Assembly (NCBI GenBank): GCA_025210475.1
Contig: JAOARW010000111.1
Coordinates: 1 to 64,000, forward strand
Origin: Carboxylicivirga sp.
GTDB lineage: Bacteria > Bacteroidota > Bacteroidia > Bacteroidales > Marinilabiliaceae
Direction: 5' to 3'
DNA: 64,000 nt
Part shown: positions 44,864-54,600 of the stretch, piece after piece
How the letters are laid out: every line of letters starts with the position of its first letter
Position numbering within the stretch: position 1 is the first letter of the stretch
Program-made: the position numbers and the translations under genes
The notes under the pieces: generated by a model
What the model was told of the DNA's origin: nothing
Seen by the model: the letters and a program-made list of their open reading frames with translations, nothing else
Database searches by the model: none

Positions 44864-44904
44864 ACATCAAACTAAAAGTCTTGTAGTCCTTTCTTTTTGA
44901 CAAA

Positions 44905-47900
44905 TTATCGGATAACTATCCTCCGTACCTCTTTGCCTGCTTTAACCATATAAACTCCCTTCGGCCAGCTATTCACAGAAATCGTTTGTTTGTTCGATAT
45001 ATTTTGCAAACGTTTAACCAAAATACCGGCGGCATTATAAATCTCTATCGTATTACCTTCTGCATCTGCGATGGTAAAGCTAACGACAGCAGGGTTTGGA
45101 TAAATTCTGAATTGCTCCTTATCTGCCTTGTTAATGCTATTGGCAATATCATATTGAGCTGTAATAACCAGATCGCTGGTAACATTATCGAAATCCAGAT
45201 CCCAGCCAATAAATGTAAAACCTGTGCGGCTTGGATTTGTCGGCGCAGTAGCTGACGATCCGAAATTAACGGTTTCGGATTTCAACTCACTGCCATCCCA
45301 ATCTTCAAAACGAACACTGTAGCTATTAATCTTATATTGGGCTGTTACCACTAATGGCGCTACAATATTATCAAATGCCACATCCCAACCGATGAATGTA
45401 TAGCCAGTGCGGCTAGGGCTATCTGGTGCAAACACTGATGAACCATGATCAACAATCAGCCTCACAATTGTAGCACCATCCCAATCAACAAAGTTCACCC
45501 GATAGGTATTAATTGTATATTGTGCTGTAACAATCAAATCCTCCGTTACATGATCAAAGGCAATACTCCAGCCTGTAAACTTATGGTATTCACGGGTAGG
45601 ATTAGCTGGTGCTTCTGCCCCCGATCCATAAGGTACAACTTGTGTTTTTAACTCTGTACCATCCCAATCTTCAAATAAAACACGAGATAAATGAATATAG
45701 TAAGTGGCAGTAACTGTGATGTCCTCGGTTACATTGCTAAAGCTCTTATTCCAACCATCGAAGTAATGCCCTACTCGTGTTGGATTTGCCGGTGCTGTAG
45801 CTGCTGAACCATGTTCAACAAGCTCCTCAGAAATAAAACTGCCATCCCAGTTGTTAAACGTTACTTTATGAATTGCAATGTATTGGGCTTTTACTGTGAT
45901 ATCTGATGTTACATTATTAAATGTAGTATCCCAACCTGTAAAGCGGAATCCTTCTCTTTGTGGTCCGGCCGGAGCAATACCCGTTGATCCGTCATCAACT
46001 CTTACAACTTCAATTATGCTATCATCAAAATCAACAAATGTTATTAAATGCACAGGAGTAATATCACCAGTGACGCTATAACTCAGATTAAAATCCTCAA
46101 TTGCCAACACTTCTTTGTCATTAGCATCTTTCCATATTTCATTCTTTAATCCAATAATATCAGCCGGCAAAGTAACCTGGCTAAGTTTGTAGTTATTGGC
46201 AAAAGCCTTCTCATCGATAAAGGTAAGGGAATTACCTAGTTGAACACTGGTTAAATTATTATAAGAAAATGCTTTTTCTCCAATATTTGTAACTGAATTC
46301 GGAATCGTAATTTCAGTCAGTTTGTTAGAATTAAATGCAGTCCTTACAATATTGGTTACGCTACCCGGAATAACAACACTATTAATTTGATTATAAGCAA
46401 AAGCTCCATCTCCGATTGTCGTTACAGATTCTGGAATAATCACTTTAGTTAATCTATTATATCCAAACACATGTGTTTCCAGAGTGGTTAACGAGTTAGA
46501 TATTGTTACACTTTCCAAATCGCACATTTGAAAAGCATGATTTGCCATCGTTTCAACAGTATTCGGAATGACTATACTTCTTAGATAATTACGATGAAAA
46601 GCACTACGTCCAATACTCTTTAAACCATCTGAAAGGGTTACGCTCGCCAGGTAGATATAGTCAAAAGCATCTTCATTAATATGAGCCACATTTACGACCT
46701 TATCATCAACCTGCATTGTGGAAGGTATCTCAATATACTTTTCTACCTTATTATTGAATTTAGTAATTGTTAACTCATCTTCATTAATGGTATAACTAAT
46801 ATCATTAAGCTGAACAACATATGGTACTTTGGCATAATAAGTTTTGCTTAAATCATTTATCACACCACCCTGGCTGTAAATATTATCACTATTATCACGA
46901 TATTCGATAAAAGTTGGAGCTGAATGCGAAGGCAATACAATGCTACTCAAATGTGCGTTATCATTAAATGTAGATTGACCAATTATGCGGATATTGCTAT
47001 CATCTTCAAAAGTTACATTGCTTAAATTGTTATCTTCAAATGCGCCCCAACCGATTGCCGCAACTGATTTTGGAATCGTAACAGAATGTGTTATAACATT
47101 GTTTGAAAAGGCTCTTTCACCAATAGCTACTAAAGAACCCGGTAATGAAAGTCCTGTTAATCCAATTCCATCTAAGCTATAGTCTTTTATCGCAACAACA
47201 GCTACCCCATTAAAATTATCAGGAATAACAATGTCCTTTTCTATATTATTCTTAAGCTCATTAATTGTACCGGTTGATGCATCAAAATCAACATCGCTCT
47301 CGGTTAACAGATAAGGTGTTTTAGCTGCATAGGTGATAGTAAAATCATCGATTGCATCACCAGCATCATAAGTTTTTCCTTTAAGGTCGTAGTAATTAAC
47401 AAAGTTAACTGCTGCGTGCACTGGCAGAACCACCCCGGCTAATTCGTTATTATTTGCGAAAGCATTACCAATTATGTGACGAATATGACTATTCTCTTCA
47501 AACACCACACTATTTAAGTGATTATCATCAAAGGCTGTTTCTTCGATACTAACTACAGACGATGGGATTGTGAGTGTTTTTATTCGATTATCACGGAACA
47601 CCGATCGCTCAATTTTTGTCAGGCTTTCAGGAATATCCACTTCAGTAAGGTAATTACCTTGAAAGGCTATCTCCCCTATGGATGTTATTCCGGCTGGGAA
47701 CTCAACATGTATTAAATCTTTTCGATAAAACACATATTTATTTATGGCTTCAACTTTAACTCCGTCCAGTTTTTCGGGTATGATGATATCTTTTTCGGAG
47801 GTGTTTGTATAGCTATTAATGATGCCCTTATTCGCATCAAAATCTACATCTGCCAATGTAAGGGTATAGGGTACTCTGGCAACATAAATACGTTCAAAAT

Positions 47901-48417
47901 CATTAATTGATTCACCTGGTTGGTATCTGTCTCCATTAAAATCGGTATAGGCCACAAAACTTGTCGACTGATGGCTTGGTAATTTTATACCTGATAAACC
48001 TTCATTTTCGTCAAAAGCCATACCTTTAATCCACCGAATATTACTATTGTCTTCAAATTCTACACTAGTCAACTCATTATAAGCAAAAGCCATTGCTCCA
48101 ATATCGGCTACCGATGATGGAATTGTTAGGTTTTGGAGTTGATTATATCTAAAAGCCCAACCGCCAATTGAAACAAGGCCTGAGGGCAAAACAACATGAG
48201 TTAATCCTTTGTTAGAAAATGTACTCCCATTAATGGCTTTAACATCTACTCCATTAAAATGATCTGGTATGACGATATTCTTTTGAGTAGTATTGGTAAA
48301 CTTTGTAATTGTTCCCGTTGATGTATTAAACTCTACATCATCAATCGTTAGTGTGTATTGTCCTTTAACGAACAACGAACAAATAAGAAATAAGGTTAGT
48401 AAATAAAATTGTTTCAT
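44905..48417 (-). CDS. BspA-like LRR / InlB-repeat protein with T9SS sorting signal
   Basis: 1170 residues from the ATG at 48417, which gives a clean signal peptide (MKQFYLLTLFLICSLFVKG); a longer frame starts 15 codons upstream. The N-terminal two-thirds holds BspA-type (LRR_5) leucine-rich repeats, for example LPSGLVSIGGWAFRYNQLQ and IPNSVTNIGEKAFSYNNLT, arranged as about three 180-residue super-repeats each opening (Y)TLTxxDVxFxxxxGxI. Five Listeria-Bacteroides (Flg_new/InlB B) repeats follow, then a type A T9SS C-terminal domain (FRIYPNPAVVSF through to KAGKEVRRIVIR). It is therefore exported across the outer membrane by T9SS and is probably an adhesin. Confidence 0.95.
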   Translation of the reverse strand: MKQFYLLTLFLICSLFVKGQYTLTIDDVEFNTSTGTITKFTNTTQKNIVIPDHFNGVDVKAINGSTFSNKGLTHVVLPSGLVSIGGWAFRYNQLQNLTIPSSVADIGAMAFAYNELTSVEFEDNSNIRWIKGMAFDENEGLSGIKLPSHQSTSFVAYTDFNGDRYQPGESINDFERIYVARVPYTLTLADVDFDANKGIINSYTNTSEKDIIIPEKLDGVKVEAINKYVFYRKDLIHVEFPAGITSIGEIAFQGNYLTEVDIPESLTKIERSVFRDNRIKTLTIPSSVVSIEETAFDDNHLNSVVFEENSHIRHIIGNAFANNNELAGVVLPVHAAVNFVNYYDLKGKTYDAGDAIDDFTITYAAKTPYLLTESDVDFDASTGTINELKNNIEKDIVIPDNFNGVAVVAIKDYSLDGIGLTGLSLPGSLVAIGERAFSNNVITHSVTIPKSVAAIGWGAFEDNNLSNVTFEDDSNIRIIGQSTFNDNAHLSSIVLPSHSAPTFIEYRDNSDNIYSQGGVINDLSKTYYAKVPYVVQLNDISYTINEDELTITKFNNKVEKYIEIPSTMQVDDKVVNVAHINEDAFDYIYLASVTLSDGLKSIGRSAFHRNYLRSIVIPNTVETMANHAFQMCDLESVTISNSLTTLETHVFGYNRLTKVIIPESVTTIGDGAFAYNQINSVVIPGSVTNIVRTAFNSNKLTEITIPNSVTNIGEKAFSYNNLTSVQLGNSLTFIDEKAFANNYKLSQVTLPADIIGLKNEIWKDANDKEVLAIEDFNLSYSVTGDITPVHLITFVDFDDSIIEVVRVDDGSTGIAPAGPQREGFRFTGWDTTFNNVTSDITVKAQYIAIHKVTFNNWDGSFISEELVEHGSAATAPANPTRVGHYFDGWNKSFSNVTEDITVTATYYIHLSRVLFEDWDGTELKTQVVPYGSGAEAPANPTREYHKFTGWSIAFDHVTEDLIVTAQYTINTYRVNFVDWDGATIVRLIVDHGSSVFAPDSPSRTGYTFIGWDVAFDNIVAPLVVTAQYKINSYSVRFEDWDGSELKSETVNFGSSATAPTNPSRTGFTFIGWDLDFDNVTSDLVITAQYDIANSINKADKEQFRIYPNPAVVSFTIADAEGNTIEIYNAAGILVKRLQNISNKQTISVNSWPKGVYMVKAGKEVRRIVIR
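45151..46055 (-). repeat. Five tandem Flg_new/InlB-type coding repeats
   Basis: Within the BspA-like gene, repeats of about 66 codons share the opening (V)xFxDWDG, a middle YGSxAxAPxNPxRxG and the end FxGWxxxFxNVTxDxxVTAQY. The first copy (VDFDDS) is the most diverged. Confidence 0.85.
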
Positions 48418-48619
48418 AAAATAACAGGTTAAAAATTTACAGCATATTAATTGTTTCCCCAATGCTGTTATTTATTATATTATATCGATTTAGCTTGTTA
48501 AAATCCCTTTGCCAATCCTTATTTAAGTAACTGTTATTCTATAAAAACCCTTTATTTTGGTATTTAATTATTATTCAAACAAATCAATACCAAAGGTGGT
48601 GTATTAAACAGTACTTAAT

Positions 48620-48650
48620 AAAAAAAAGCACCACAATGTGATACCTTTTT
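48620..48650 (-). terminator. Orphan terminator-like hairpin
   Basis: Minus-strand reading: GTATCAC / GTGGTGC stem (two G-U pairs), three-base loop, then eight T. It lies upstream of the BspA-like gene, and the next gene to the right is on the plus strand, so no known transcript ends here. It could close a small RNA from 48650-49000 on the minus strand. Confidence 0.4.
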
Positions 48651-48937
48651 CATATATAATAGTTGCAAAACTAAACAAAATTATATTTTAAACAACATTA
48701 GATATCTAATAGTCATAACTAACCGTATCTCACCATAATCAAAAACAGATAGCATTCTTTTTAAATGAATTATTGGTTTATCACTCCATATTATATCTTC
48801 AAAACCTGGGTTCAACATTAAAATTTAAATTGAAATCAGCTTGATAATCCTAGGCATAAGATTTACTTGAAGCCCATTTATCATACTTATCCTTGCGTCA
48901 CTAACTACAATAATGATAAAACTCAGCTTTTTGTGGG

Positions 48938-48967
48938 TTTGTTTTTACCTTAATTCTTCTATTTTTG
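48938..48967 (+). promoter_or_regulatory. Bacteroidota-type promoter of rocD
   Basis: TTTG, 18 bp, TATTTTTG; the -7 box ends 44 bp before the rocD ATG. Both boxes match consensus. Confidence 0.7.
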
Positions 48968-49011
48968 AGCAAACCAAATAAATGATAATAATAACCTTTT
49001 AAATCTGTATT

Positions 49012-50238
49012 ATGACCGATAAGAAGATGACACCTGCAGATTACATTGCACGTGAAGATAAGTACGGAGCACATAATTACCACCCACTTCCAGTTGTTCT
49101 TGAAAAAGGAGAAGGCATTTACGTTTGGGATGTTGAAGGCAAAAAATACTTTGACTTCCTTTCTGCTTATTCTGCAGTAAACCAGGGACACTGCCACCCA
49201 AAAATCATCAATGCGCTAACAGAACAAGCTCAGCAATTAACCTTAACATCACGTGCTTTCTATAGCAGTGTATTGGGAGAGTTCGAAGAGTACATGGCAA
49301 AGTATTTTGGTTTCGACAAAGTATTGCCAATGAATACCGGTGCTGAGGCTGACGAAACAGCTTTAAAATTATGTCGCCGCTGGGGTTACGACAAAAAAGG
49401 CATTCCTGAAAATGAAGCAAAAATAATTGTTTGTGCCGATAACTTCCACGGACGTACGATCACCATTATCTCCATGTCAACCGATCCGGATTCGTATAAA
49501 GGATTTGGTCCGTACACACCAGGTTTTGTTACGGTTCCTTATAACGATTTAGATGCACTGGCTAAAGAATTGGAAGATCCTAACGTGGCTGGATTTCTGG
49601 TTGAGCCTATCCAGGGAGAAGCAGGCGTTTATGTACCGGATCAAGGTTACCTGAAGAAGGCTTATGAAATGTGTAAAGAAAAGAATGTGCTTTTCATTGC
49701 TGATGAAGTACAAACTGGTATTGCCCGCACTGGTAAACTTCTTGCATGTGACCACGAAGGTGTTAAACCAGATATTTTGATTCTCGGTAAAGCTATTTCA
49801 GGTGGTGTATTCCCGGTATCCGCTGTTTTAGCCGACGACGATGTAATGTTGGTGATTAAGCCAGGAGAACACGGTTCGACATATGGTGGCAATCCTCTAG
49901 GCTGTAAAGTAGCCATGGCTGCACTGGATGTAATTAAGGATGAGAACCTGGCTGAAAATTCTGAACGCCTTGGTAAGATCTTCCGCGAAGAAATGCTTAG
50001 CATTGATTCAGATATGATTGAGCTGGTGCGTGGTAAAGGTTTATTAAATGCTGTTGCTATCAAGCCTAAAGACGGTAAAACGGCATGGGATGTTTGTGTT
50101 GCTATGAAAGAAAATGGTTTGATTGCCAAGCCAACACATGAGCACATCATTCGCTTTGCTCCTCCATTGGTTATCAATGAAGAAGAATTACGAGAAGCAA
50201 TTGCTATAATTAAGAAGACGCTTGCTCAGTTTGCTTAA
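49012..50238 (+). CDS. rocD: Ornithine aminotransferase
   Basis: A 408-residue class III PLP aminotransferase that converts ornithine and 2-oxoglutarate to glutamate-5-semialdehyde and glutamate. The N-terminus IAREDKYGAHNYHPLPVVL and DFLSAYSAVNQGHCHPKI are typical of ornithine-oxo-acid transaminase. PLP-site features: NTGAEADE (108-115), FHGRT (145-149), DEVQTG (231-236) and Schiff-base Lys260 in LGKAISGG. Monocistronic: strong promoter upstream and terminator at 50261. Links arginine/ornithine catabolism to proline and glutamate. Confidence 0.96.
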   Translation: MTDKKMTPADYIAREDKYGAHNYHPLPVVLEKGEGIYVWDVEGKKYFDFLSAYSAVNQGHCHPKIINALTEQAQQLTLTSRAFYSSVLGEFEEYMAKYFGFDKVLPMNTGAEADETALKLCRRWGYDKKGIPENEAKIIVCADNFHGRTITIISMSTDPDSYKGFGPYTPGFVTVPYNDLDALAKELEDPNVAGFLVEPIQGEAGVYVPDQGYLKKAYEMCKEKNVLFIADEVQTGIARTGKLLACDHEGVKPDILILGKAISGGVFPVSAVLADDDVMLVIKPGEHGSTYGGNPLGCKVAMAALDVIKDENLAENSERLGKIFREEMLSIDSDMIELVRGKGLLNAVAIKPKDGKTAWDVCVAMKENGLIAKPTHEHIIRFAPPLVINEEELREAIAIIKKTLAQFA

Positions 50239-50260
50239 TTGATTAATAACAATATCATAT

Positions 50261-50297
50261 AAACCTGACCGGCTATTTTAGCTAGTCAGGTTTTTTG
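50261..50297 (+). terminator. Terminator of rocD
   Basis: AAACCTGAC / GTCAGGTTT with a partly paired 15-base loop, then TTTTGTTT; the stop is 22 bp upstream. Little T run on the opposite strand. Confidence 0.85.
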
Positions 50298-50301
50298 TTT
50301 A

Positions 50302-50718
50302 CTAAAAGTTAAGTTGCTTCCAATCTTTCTTCAGACGCTCAGTTAATGGCTTGCCCATTCCTTTAACGTCGATGTTCATTTTTCGTAAGTCATCGGCTAC
50401 CCCATACATATCGGCACAATTAACGCAGGCCTCAACCACAACACCAATATCCTGCATCATCTTTATTTTCTCTTGTAGCTCTTTGTCTTCTGCCAGTAGT
50501 TTAGCCGACGGTCCCCAAACAACCAGGTAAACGTCATCGAACCACTTCATCTTTTTGGCTGCATTAGTGTACATAAAACACACCTTCAAAGCCACATCGC
50601 GGTCGCCGCTTGTCCAAACAACCATTAGCTTATCATTTTCTCTCATCTCCTTTTTTTTAGCAGTCACCCCCAATAAAGGTACTATTATCAAAAACAATGT
50701 AACAATTAAGTGCTTCAT
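50302..50718 (-). CDS. Secreted DsrE-like protein
   Basis: 138 residues from the ATG at 50718 (the longer frame to 50772 lacks a signal-like start). A signal peptide (KHLIVTLFLIIVPLLGVTA) precedes a small alpha/beta domain with KLMVVWTSGDRDVALKVCFMYTNAAKK and LVVWGPSAKLLAEDKELQEKI, as in the DsrE/DsrF fold. Two Cys (VEACVNCADMYG) form a CxxC near the position of the family's active Cys, hinting at sulfur or redox chemistry (inference). Convergent with rocD. Confidence 0.8.
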   Translation of the reverse strand: MKHLIVTLFLIIVPLLGVTAKKKEMRENDKLMVVWTSGDRDVALKVCFMYTNAAKKMKWFDDVYLVVWGPSAKLLAEDKELQEKIKMMQDIGVVVEACVNCADMYGVADDLRKMNIDVKGMGKPLTERLKKDWKQLNF

Positions 50719-50774
50719 AAGTATATTTTTTAAATTAGACTCAAATATCAGATCATTCTTTGGAAAAGGCAATC

Positions 50775-51287
50775 ATGAATACAGATTCTTCTTATTTAAC
50801 CTTGCTGGAAAATCAGTTAAAGCAAATCGACGAAAGAGATTTTGATTTCAATTCGTGGAAGAAAGCCACTGTTTTGTTAACAAGTAGCTGTTTCGGAGCT
50901 AACTCTGCTCAAGTAGATGCCCTTCAGAAAATTGATTATGCATACAGTAGCTGGACTTTGCGTGATGAACAGGGAACCACCGATCCGATTAAGAATGAAT
51001 GTAGAACAACATTATTGACAATTATAAATGAGTTTAAAATAAAATTGGACAATGATTCGAGTGATAACTCAAAAGCAGAGGTAAACAATTTAAACTTCTT
51101 ATGGTTAACCTTAGAAGATGAATTGACTGGAGCATCGCTCAAAAAATTGAAAAGCCTTTTAACCCAAGCCAATGTTTCATCCGATGAAGTTGAAACATTT
51201 CTTAAAGAATTACCTAGCCAAACGCTTGTCAACATTATCCTAAACTCTTTATTATCAAAAGAATTTAAAACATGGATAAGTCAATAG
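50775..51287 (+). CDS. Hypothetical protein, pairs with the STAS-like gene
   Basis: 170 residues from the ATG at 50775, preceded by GGAAAAGG at good spacing; a TTG five codons upstream is less likely. Soluble, helical and acidic, with no signal peptide and no recognised domain. Its last 16 bases overlap the start of the next gene, so translation is probably coupled and the two products may act together. Start-to-start distance to the divergent DsrE-like gene is only 56 bp, giving shared promoter space. Confidence 0.75.
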   Translation: MNTDSSYLTLLENQLKQIDERDFDFNSWKKATVLLTSSCFGANSAQVDALQKIDYAYSSWTLRDEQGTTDPIKNECRTTLLTIINEFKIKLDNDSSDNSKAEVNNLNFLWLTLEDELTGASLKKLKSLLTQANVSSDEVETFLKELPSQTLVNIILNSLLSKEFKTWISQ

Positions 51288-51682
51288 AAACTTATTTTAA
51301 ACAACACAGAATGATATCATACGCTTTCATTGAAGATATATTACACGTGACAGTCGACGGGCCAGCAGCTCTCAGTGATTTGTATGATTTTCTGGATGAT
51401 GTACCAAACCTGAATAATCTTTCTGATAACCTTAGAGTGTTTCTGGATTTAAGAAAAGCCTCCATTGATTTGAGGCTTGATGAGATAAGTGAACTTTCAA
51501 AAAGAGCTGAAGAGAAAACACAAGACTGCAAATCAGTCAGGACAGCTTTTTGTGTTAAAGATCCCAAAATAACTGCTTACACGATGCTATTCTCCTGGTT
51601 GCCTGACAATCCGCGAATTAAAAGAGAACAATTCTCAACACAGGAAGCAGCGTTTGAATGGCTCAATGAAATGCGGGATTAA
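51272..51682 (+). CDS. STAS/SEC14-like (SpoIIAA-like) protein
   Basis: 136 residues. The pattern of an N-terminal strand (ISYAFIEDILHVTVDG), LRVFLDLRKASIDLRLDEISELSKRAEEK and the C-terminal ending FSTQEAAFEWLNE matches the SpoIIAA-like STAS domain (PF11964) by eye. Such proteins bind partner proteins or small hydrophobic ligands; the Ser phosphorylation site of true anti-anti-sigma factors is not obvious. Overlaps the preceding gene, so same transcript. Confidence 0.7.
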   Translation: MDKSIETYFKQHRMISYAFIEDILHVTVDGPAALSDLYDFLDDVPNLNNLSDNLRVFLDLRKASIDLRLDEISELSKRAEEKTQDCKSVRTAFCVKDPKITAYTMLFSWLPDNPRIKREQFSTQEAAFEWLNEMRD

Positions 51683-51725
51683 ATATTCTTAAGTTTTTTA
51701 ACAACCTTTATTTTAAAAGCATTGT

Positions 51726-51733
51726 TAACTTTG
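51726..51733 (+). promoter_or_regulatory. -7 box for the LTA-synthase-like gene
   Basis: TAACTTTG matches TAnnTTTG, 26 bp before the ATG. The -33 region is AT-rich without a clear TTTG. Confidence 0.5.
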
Positions 51734-51759
51734 CGTGAAATTTCATTTAAGTTAATTCA

Positions 51760-53697
51760 ATGCAAACTAATAACACTAAAACACATAACGAATACCTCGT
51801 TTTAATTTACCGACTGCTTTTAATAATGCTTTTTTACAGTGTTTTTCGCATTGTGTTTTATTTATTTAATGCCTCTCTATTTCCAAACATAACCGTTAGT
51901 TCATTTTTAACAATTATGAGAGGTGGCCTTGGATTTGACCTGAGTGCCATGCTCTATTTAAATGGATTATACGCCCTACTATATATCCTGCCGTTTCCAT
52001 TTAAATTCAGCTCTTTATATCAAGGCTTTCTTAAGGTTTTATTTGTAACAGTTAACGGAATCGGTTTTGCCCTCAACAGCATTGATTTGATATATTATCG
52101 ATTTATATTAAAACGTACAACCTACAACGTCATCAATATCCTTGAGAATGAAACTAACATGGGTAAGCTGTGGGTACAGTTTCTGCTGGATTACTGGTAT
52201 GTGGCCATTATCTTTATTATTTCGGTATATCTTTTAAGCAAAAGCTATTCTTTTTTAAAACCGCGAAAAATCAAATTCTCAAATCGCTGGTTATATCCGG
52301 CTGTTTCAGTAATAGCTCTTGTTTTATTCTCAGGTTTTTCGGTGATTGGCATGCGCGGTGGTTATCGCCACTCAACACGCCCGATTAACATGGCTAATGC
52401 CGGCAAATATGTTAACACACCCGATGAAATGGCCGTGGTACTCAACACGCCTTTCTGTATCATTCGTACCTGGGGTAAAAAGAATTTTACAGCCTATCAG
52501 TTTTTTGAATCAGATAAAGAGTTAGAAACTGCCTACAATCCGATTGTTGAGCCTGATACATTGGTAAGCAACAAAAAGAACGTGGTCATTATTATTCTTG
52601 AAAGTTTTAGCCGGGAGTTGTTTGGTGTTTTCAATCCAACACTTGACAATGGAAACTACAAGGGCTACACCCCTTTCCTCGACTCTTTAAGCCAGCACTC
52701 TTTAATCTTTCCAAACACTTTTGCCAACGGTCGTAAATCAATTGATGCAATGCCCTCGGTATTGGCCAGCATACCCGCATTGGTGCTACCTTATGTGGTA
52801 TCTGAGTATTCATCCAACCAAATAAATGGCTTGCCCTATTTACTTAAAAAAGATGGTTATAATTCAGCTTTCTTTCATGGTGCCCCTAATGGTTCAATGG
52901 GATTTGAAGCTTTTGCCAACATTGCCAAATTTGATAAATATGTGGGCATGACCGAATTTGACAACAATGATGAGTTTGACGACATGTGGGGTATCTGGGA
53001 TGAACCATTCTTTCAGTTCTTTGCCGATGAAATGAATAAAATGCAGGAGCCTTTTATGACTTCCATCTTTTCATTGTCGTCGCACCACCCATTTAAAGTA
53101 CCTGAACAATATACCGATGTTTTTCCTAAGGGTACTTTACCACTTCATCAATGTGTTGGATACACCGATAATGCTTTAAAGAACTTTTTTAATGCTGCAA
53201 AGGAAATGCCCTGGTATAATAATACTTTGTTCGTTATTACCGCCGACCACAGCTCCAGAGGTCAATATGACCATTCTTTTATCAGCACCAACAAATTTCA
53301 GATCCCTCTGATCTTGTTTAGTCCGGGAGATGATAACATGGTAGGAGTAGATACGCGCTTAGCACAACAAATTGATATTATGCCAACTGTACTCAACTAC
53401 ATTGGTTTTGATAAAACACCCTATGTGGCCTTTGGCAATAATCTGCTGGATGAAGAAAGTAAACGATTTGCCATCAATTACATCAACAGTAGCTATCAGC
53501 TATTGCAGGATAACTATGTGATTCATTTTGATGGTCAAAACATCATTGGCGCTTACGATACAACAAATGATCCAATGCTGAAGAAGAACATTAAAGATGT
53601 TGATAATACCTACCAGAAGCACTTGCCTTTGATGAAAGGCATTATTCAGCAGTACAATAATCGAATGATTGAAGATCGATTAACGATAAAAAAATAG
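51760..53697 (+). CDS. LTA-synthase-family membrane sulfatase-fold protein
   Basis: A 645-residue protein. Five N-terminal membrane helices (about 15-205) anchor an outward-facing sulfatase/alkaline-phosphatase-fold domain (about 270-610). Motifs: VVIIILESFSREL (first metal acidic residue), NGRKSIDAMPSVLASIP (nucleophile region, Ser in place of the usual Thr is possible), FFHGAPNGSMGF, SLSSHHPFKVP, and ITADHSSRG. In Gram-negatives such proteins transfer phosphoglycerol or phosphoethanolamine to glycans or lipids, so envelope decoration is likely. Alone in its transcript, with a bidirectional terminator after it. Confidence 0.93.
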   Translation: MQTNNTKTHNEYLVLIYRLLLIMLFYSVFRIVFYLFNASLFPNITVSSFLTIMRGGLGFDLSAMLYLNGLYALLYILPFPFKFSSLYQGFLKVLFVTVNGIGFALNSIDLIYYRFILKRTTYNVINILENETNMGKLWVQFLLDYWYVAIIFIISVYLLSKSYSFLKPRKIKFSNRWLYPAVSVIALVLFSGFSVIGMRGGYRHSTRPINMANAGKYVNTPDEMAVVLNTPFCIIRTWGKKNFTAYQFFESDKELETAYNPIVEPDTLVSNKKNVVIIILESFSRELFGVFNPTLDNGNYKGYTPFLDSLSQHSLIFPNTFANGRKSIDAMPSVLASIPALVLPYVVSEYSSNQINGLPYLLKKDGYNSAFFHGAPNGSMGFEAFANIAKFDKYVGMTEFDNNDEFDDMWGIWDEPFFQFFADEMNKMQEPFMTSIFSLSSHHPFKVPEQYTDVFPKGTLPLHQCVGYTDNALKNFFNAAKEMPWYNNTLFVITADHSSRGQYDHSFISTNKFQIPLILFSPGDDNMVGVDTRLAQQIDIMPTVLNYIGFDKTPYVAFGNNLLDEESKRFAINYINSSYQLLQDNYVIHFDGQNIIGAYDTTNDPMLKKNIKDVDNTYQKHLPLMKGIIQQYNNRMIEDRLTIKK

Positions 53698-53727
53698 GGT
53701 TTGAACAATTCAAACCCCTTTTTTATT
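53697..53727. terminator. Bidirectional terminator between convergent genes
   Basis: Perfect GGGTTTGAA / TTCAAACCC with loop CAA, T runs on both strands. Begins within the LTA-synthase-like stop codon. Confidence 0.9.
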
Positions 53728-53742
53728 CTTTATCGAATACTA

Positions 53743-54336
53743 CTAAAATTTGTGTTTCAATTTTTCATCCATTAATTCGCGCGCTAGCTTTTGTTCGCGC
53801 TTTAGTGCCGACTTTCGGTGTGTTTCGTACTCTTCTTCTACTTCGGCCAAACGATGCTTTGTTTCGTTGGTTACCGAGTGACTTCTTTTAAACAAGAAGA
53901 ACAGGATTAATACAAAAACAACTAAACCGAGCACCAATCCCCACATAATGGAATTGTAAAGTCCCTTGGATAATTCGGCACCTAAAAAAGACATGCTGTT
54001 TTTACTGTTGGTTGTTGCCTCCAAGCTATCAGCCAAACCTTTTATTTCTTCATCCTTCTTTTCAATGGTTGTTTTAAAGGATGTAATTTCACTGTCGCGC
54101 TCCAACAAGGTGCTTCTGTACTTCATTACACTATCTAATGAATTCTGCTTTAACATGTTGAAAGTAGACATTTTTATGACCTTGTATCGTTCATAACTTT
54201 CAGACTTACTATACACATAATCAAATTGTGCTTTTAAGCCAAGAGTATCAAATCTAGAACTCAGGTCATTTTGAGCTTTAGTTGTAAATGATTGTGCTAC
54301 AAAAAGCACCGAAAAAAGCAGTGTTAAAATTCTCAT
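53743..54336 (-). CDS. Hypothetical coiled-coil membrane protein
   Basis: 197 residues: signal peptide (about 1-20), a periplasmic helical part with a likely coiled coil at about 70-110 (RDSEITSFKTTIEKKDEEIKGL, split), one membrane helix at about 128-150 (YNSIMWGLVLGLVVFVLILFFLFKR) and a charged cytoplasmic coiled coil to the end. No family recognised. The plan resembles scaffold or tether proteins. Alone on the minus strand, ended by the terminator at 53697-53727. Confidence 0.8.
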   Translation of the reverse strand: MRILTLLFSVLFVAQSFTTKAQNDLSSRFDTLGLKAQFDYVYSKSESYERYKVIKMSTFNMLKQNSLDSVMKYRSTLLERDSEITSFKTTIEKKDEEIKGLADSLEATTNSKNSMSFLGAELSKGLYNSIMWGLVLGLVVFVLILFFLFKRSHSVTNETKHRLAEVEEEYETHRKSALKREQKLARELMDEKLKHKF

Positions 54337-54600
54337 TCGTGCCTAATTTATTTGTTGGGTGTTATTTATAATTTGTAACGAAAGCGATTCTTTTATATTG
54401 TTCCGAATTCATATATTAACATTAAAAATGTTAGAACCCTGACTATCTATACATTAAAAGCTTCCCAACTGATCCTCTGTTAAAAGGGAATCCCAAAGAT
54501 GGCCACCATCAATTACATAGAAGCAAACTGGTTCAACCTGTTTTATATTCAAATATATCGAATATTCATCAAAAAGTATATACCTTACCTTACTATACAA

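Larger units (their letters stand above)
48418..49011. other. Divergent spacer before rocD
   Basis: About 590 bp, strongly AT-rich. Holds the orphan hairpin at 48620-48650 and the rocD promoter at 48938-48967. No coding frame is credible. Confidence 0.4.

Noticed and set aside
48901..49197. A 98-codon minus-strand frame over the rocD start
   Set aside because: It is antisense to the rocD N-terminus and its promoter; rocD is certain.
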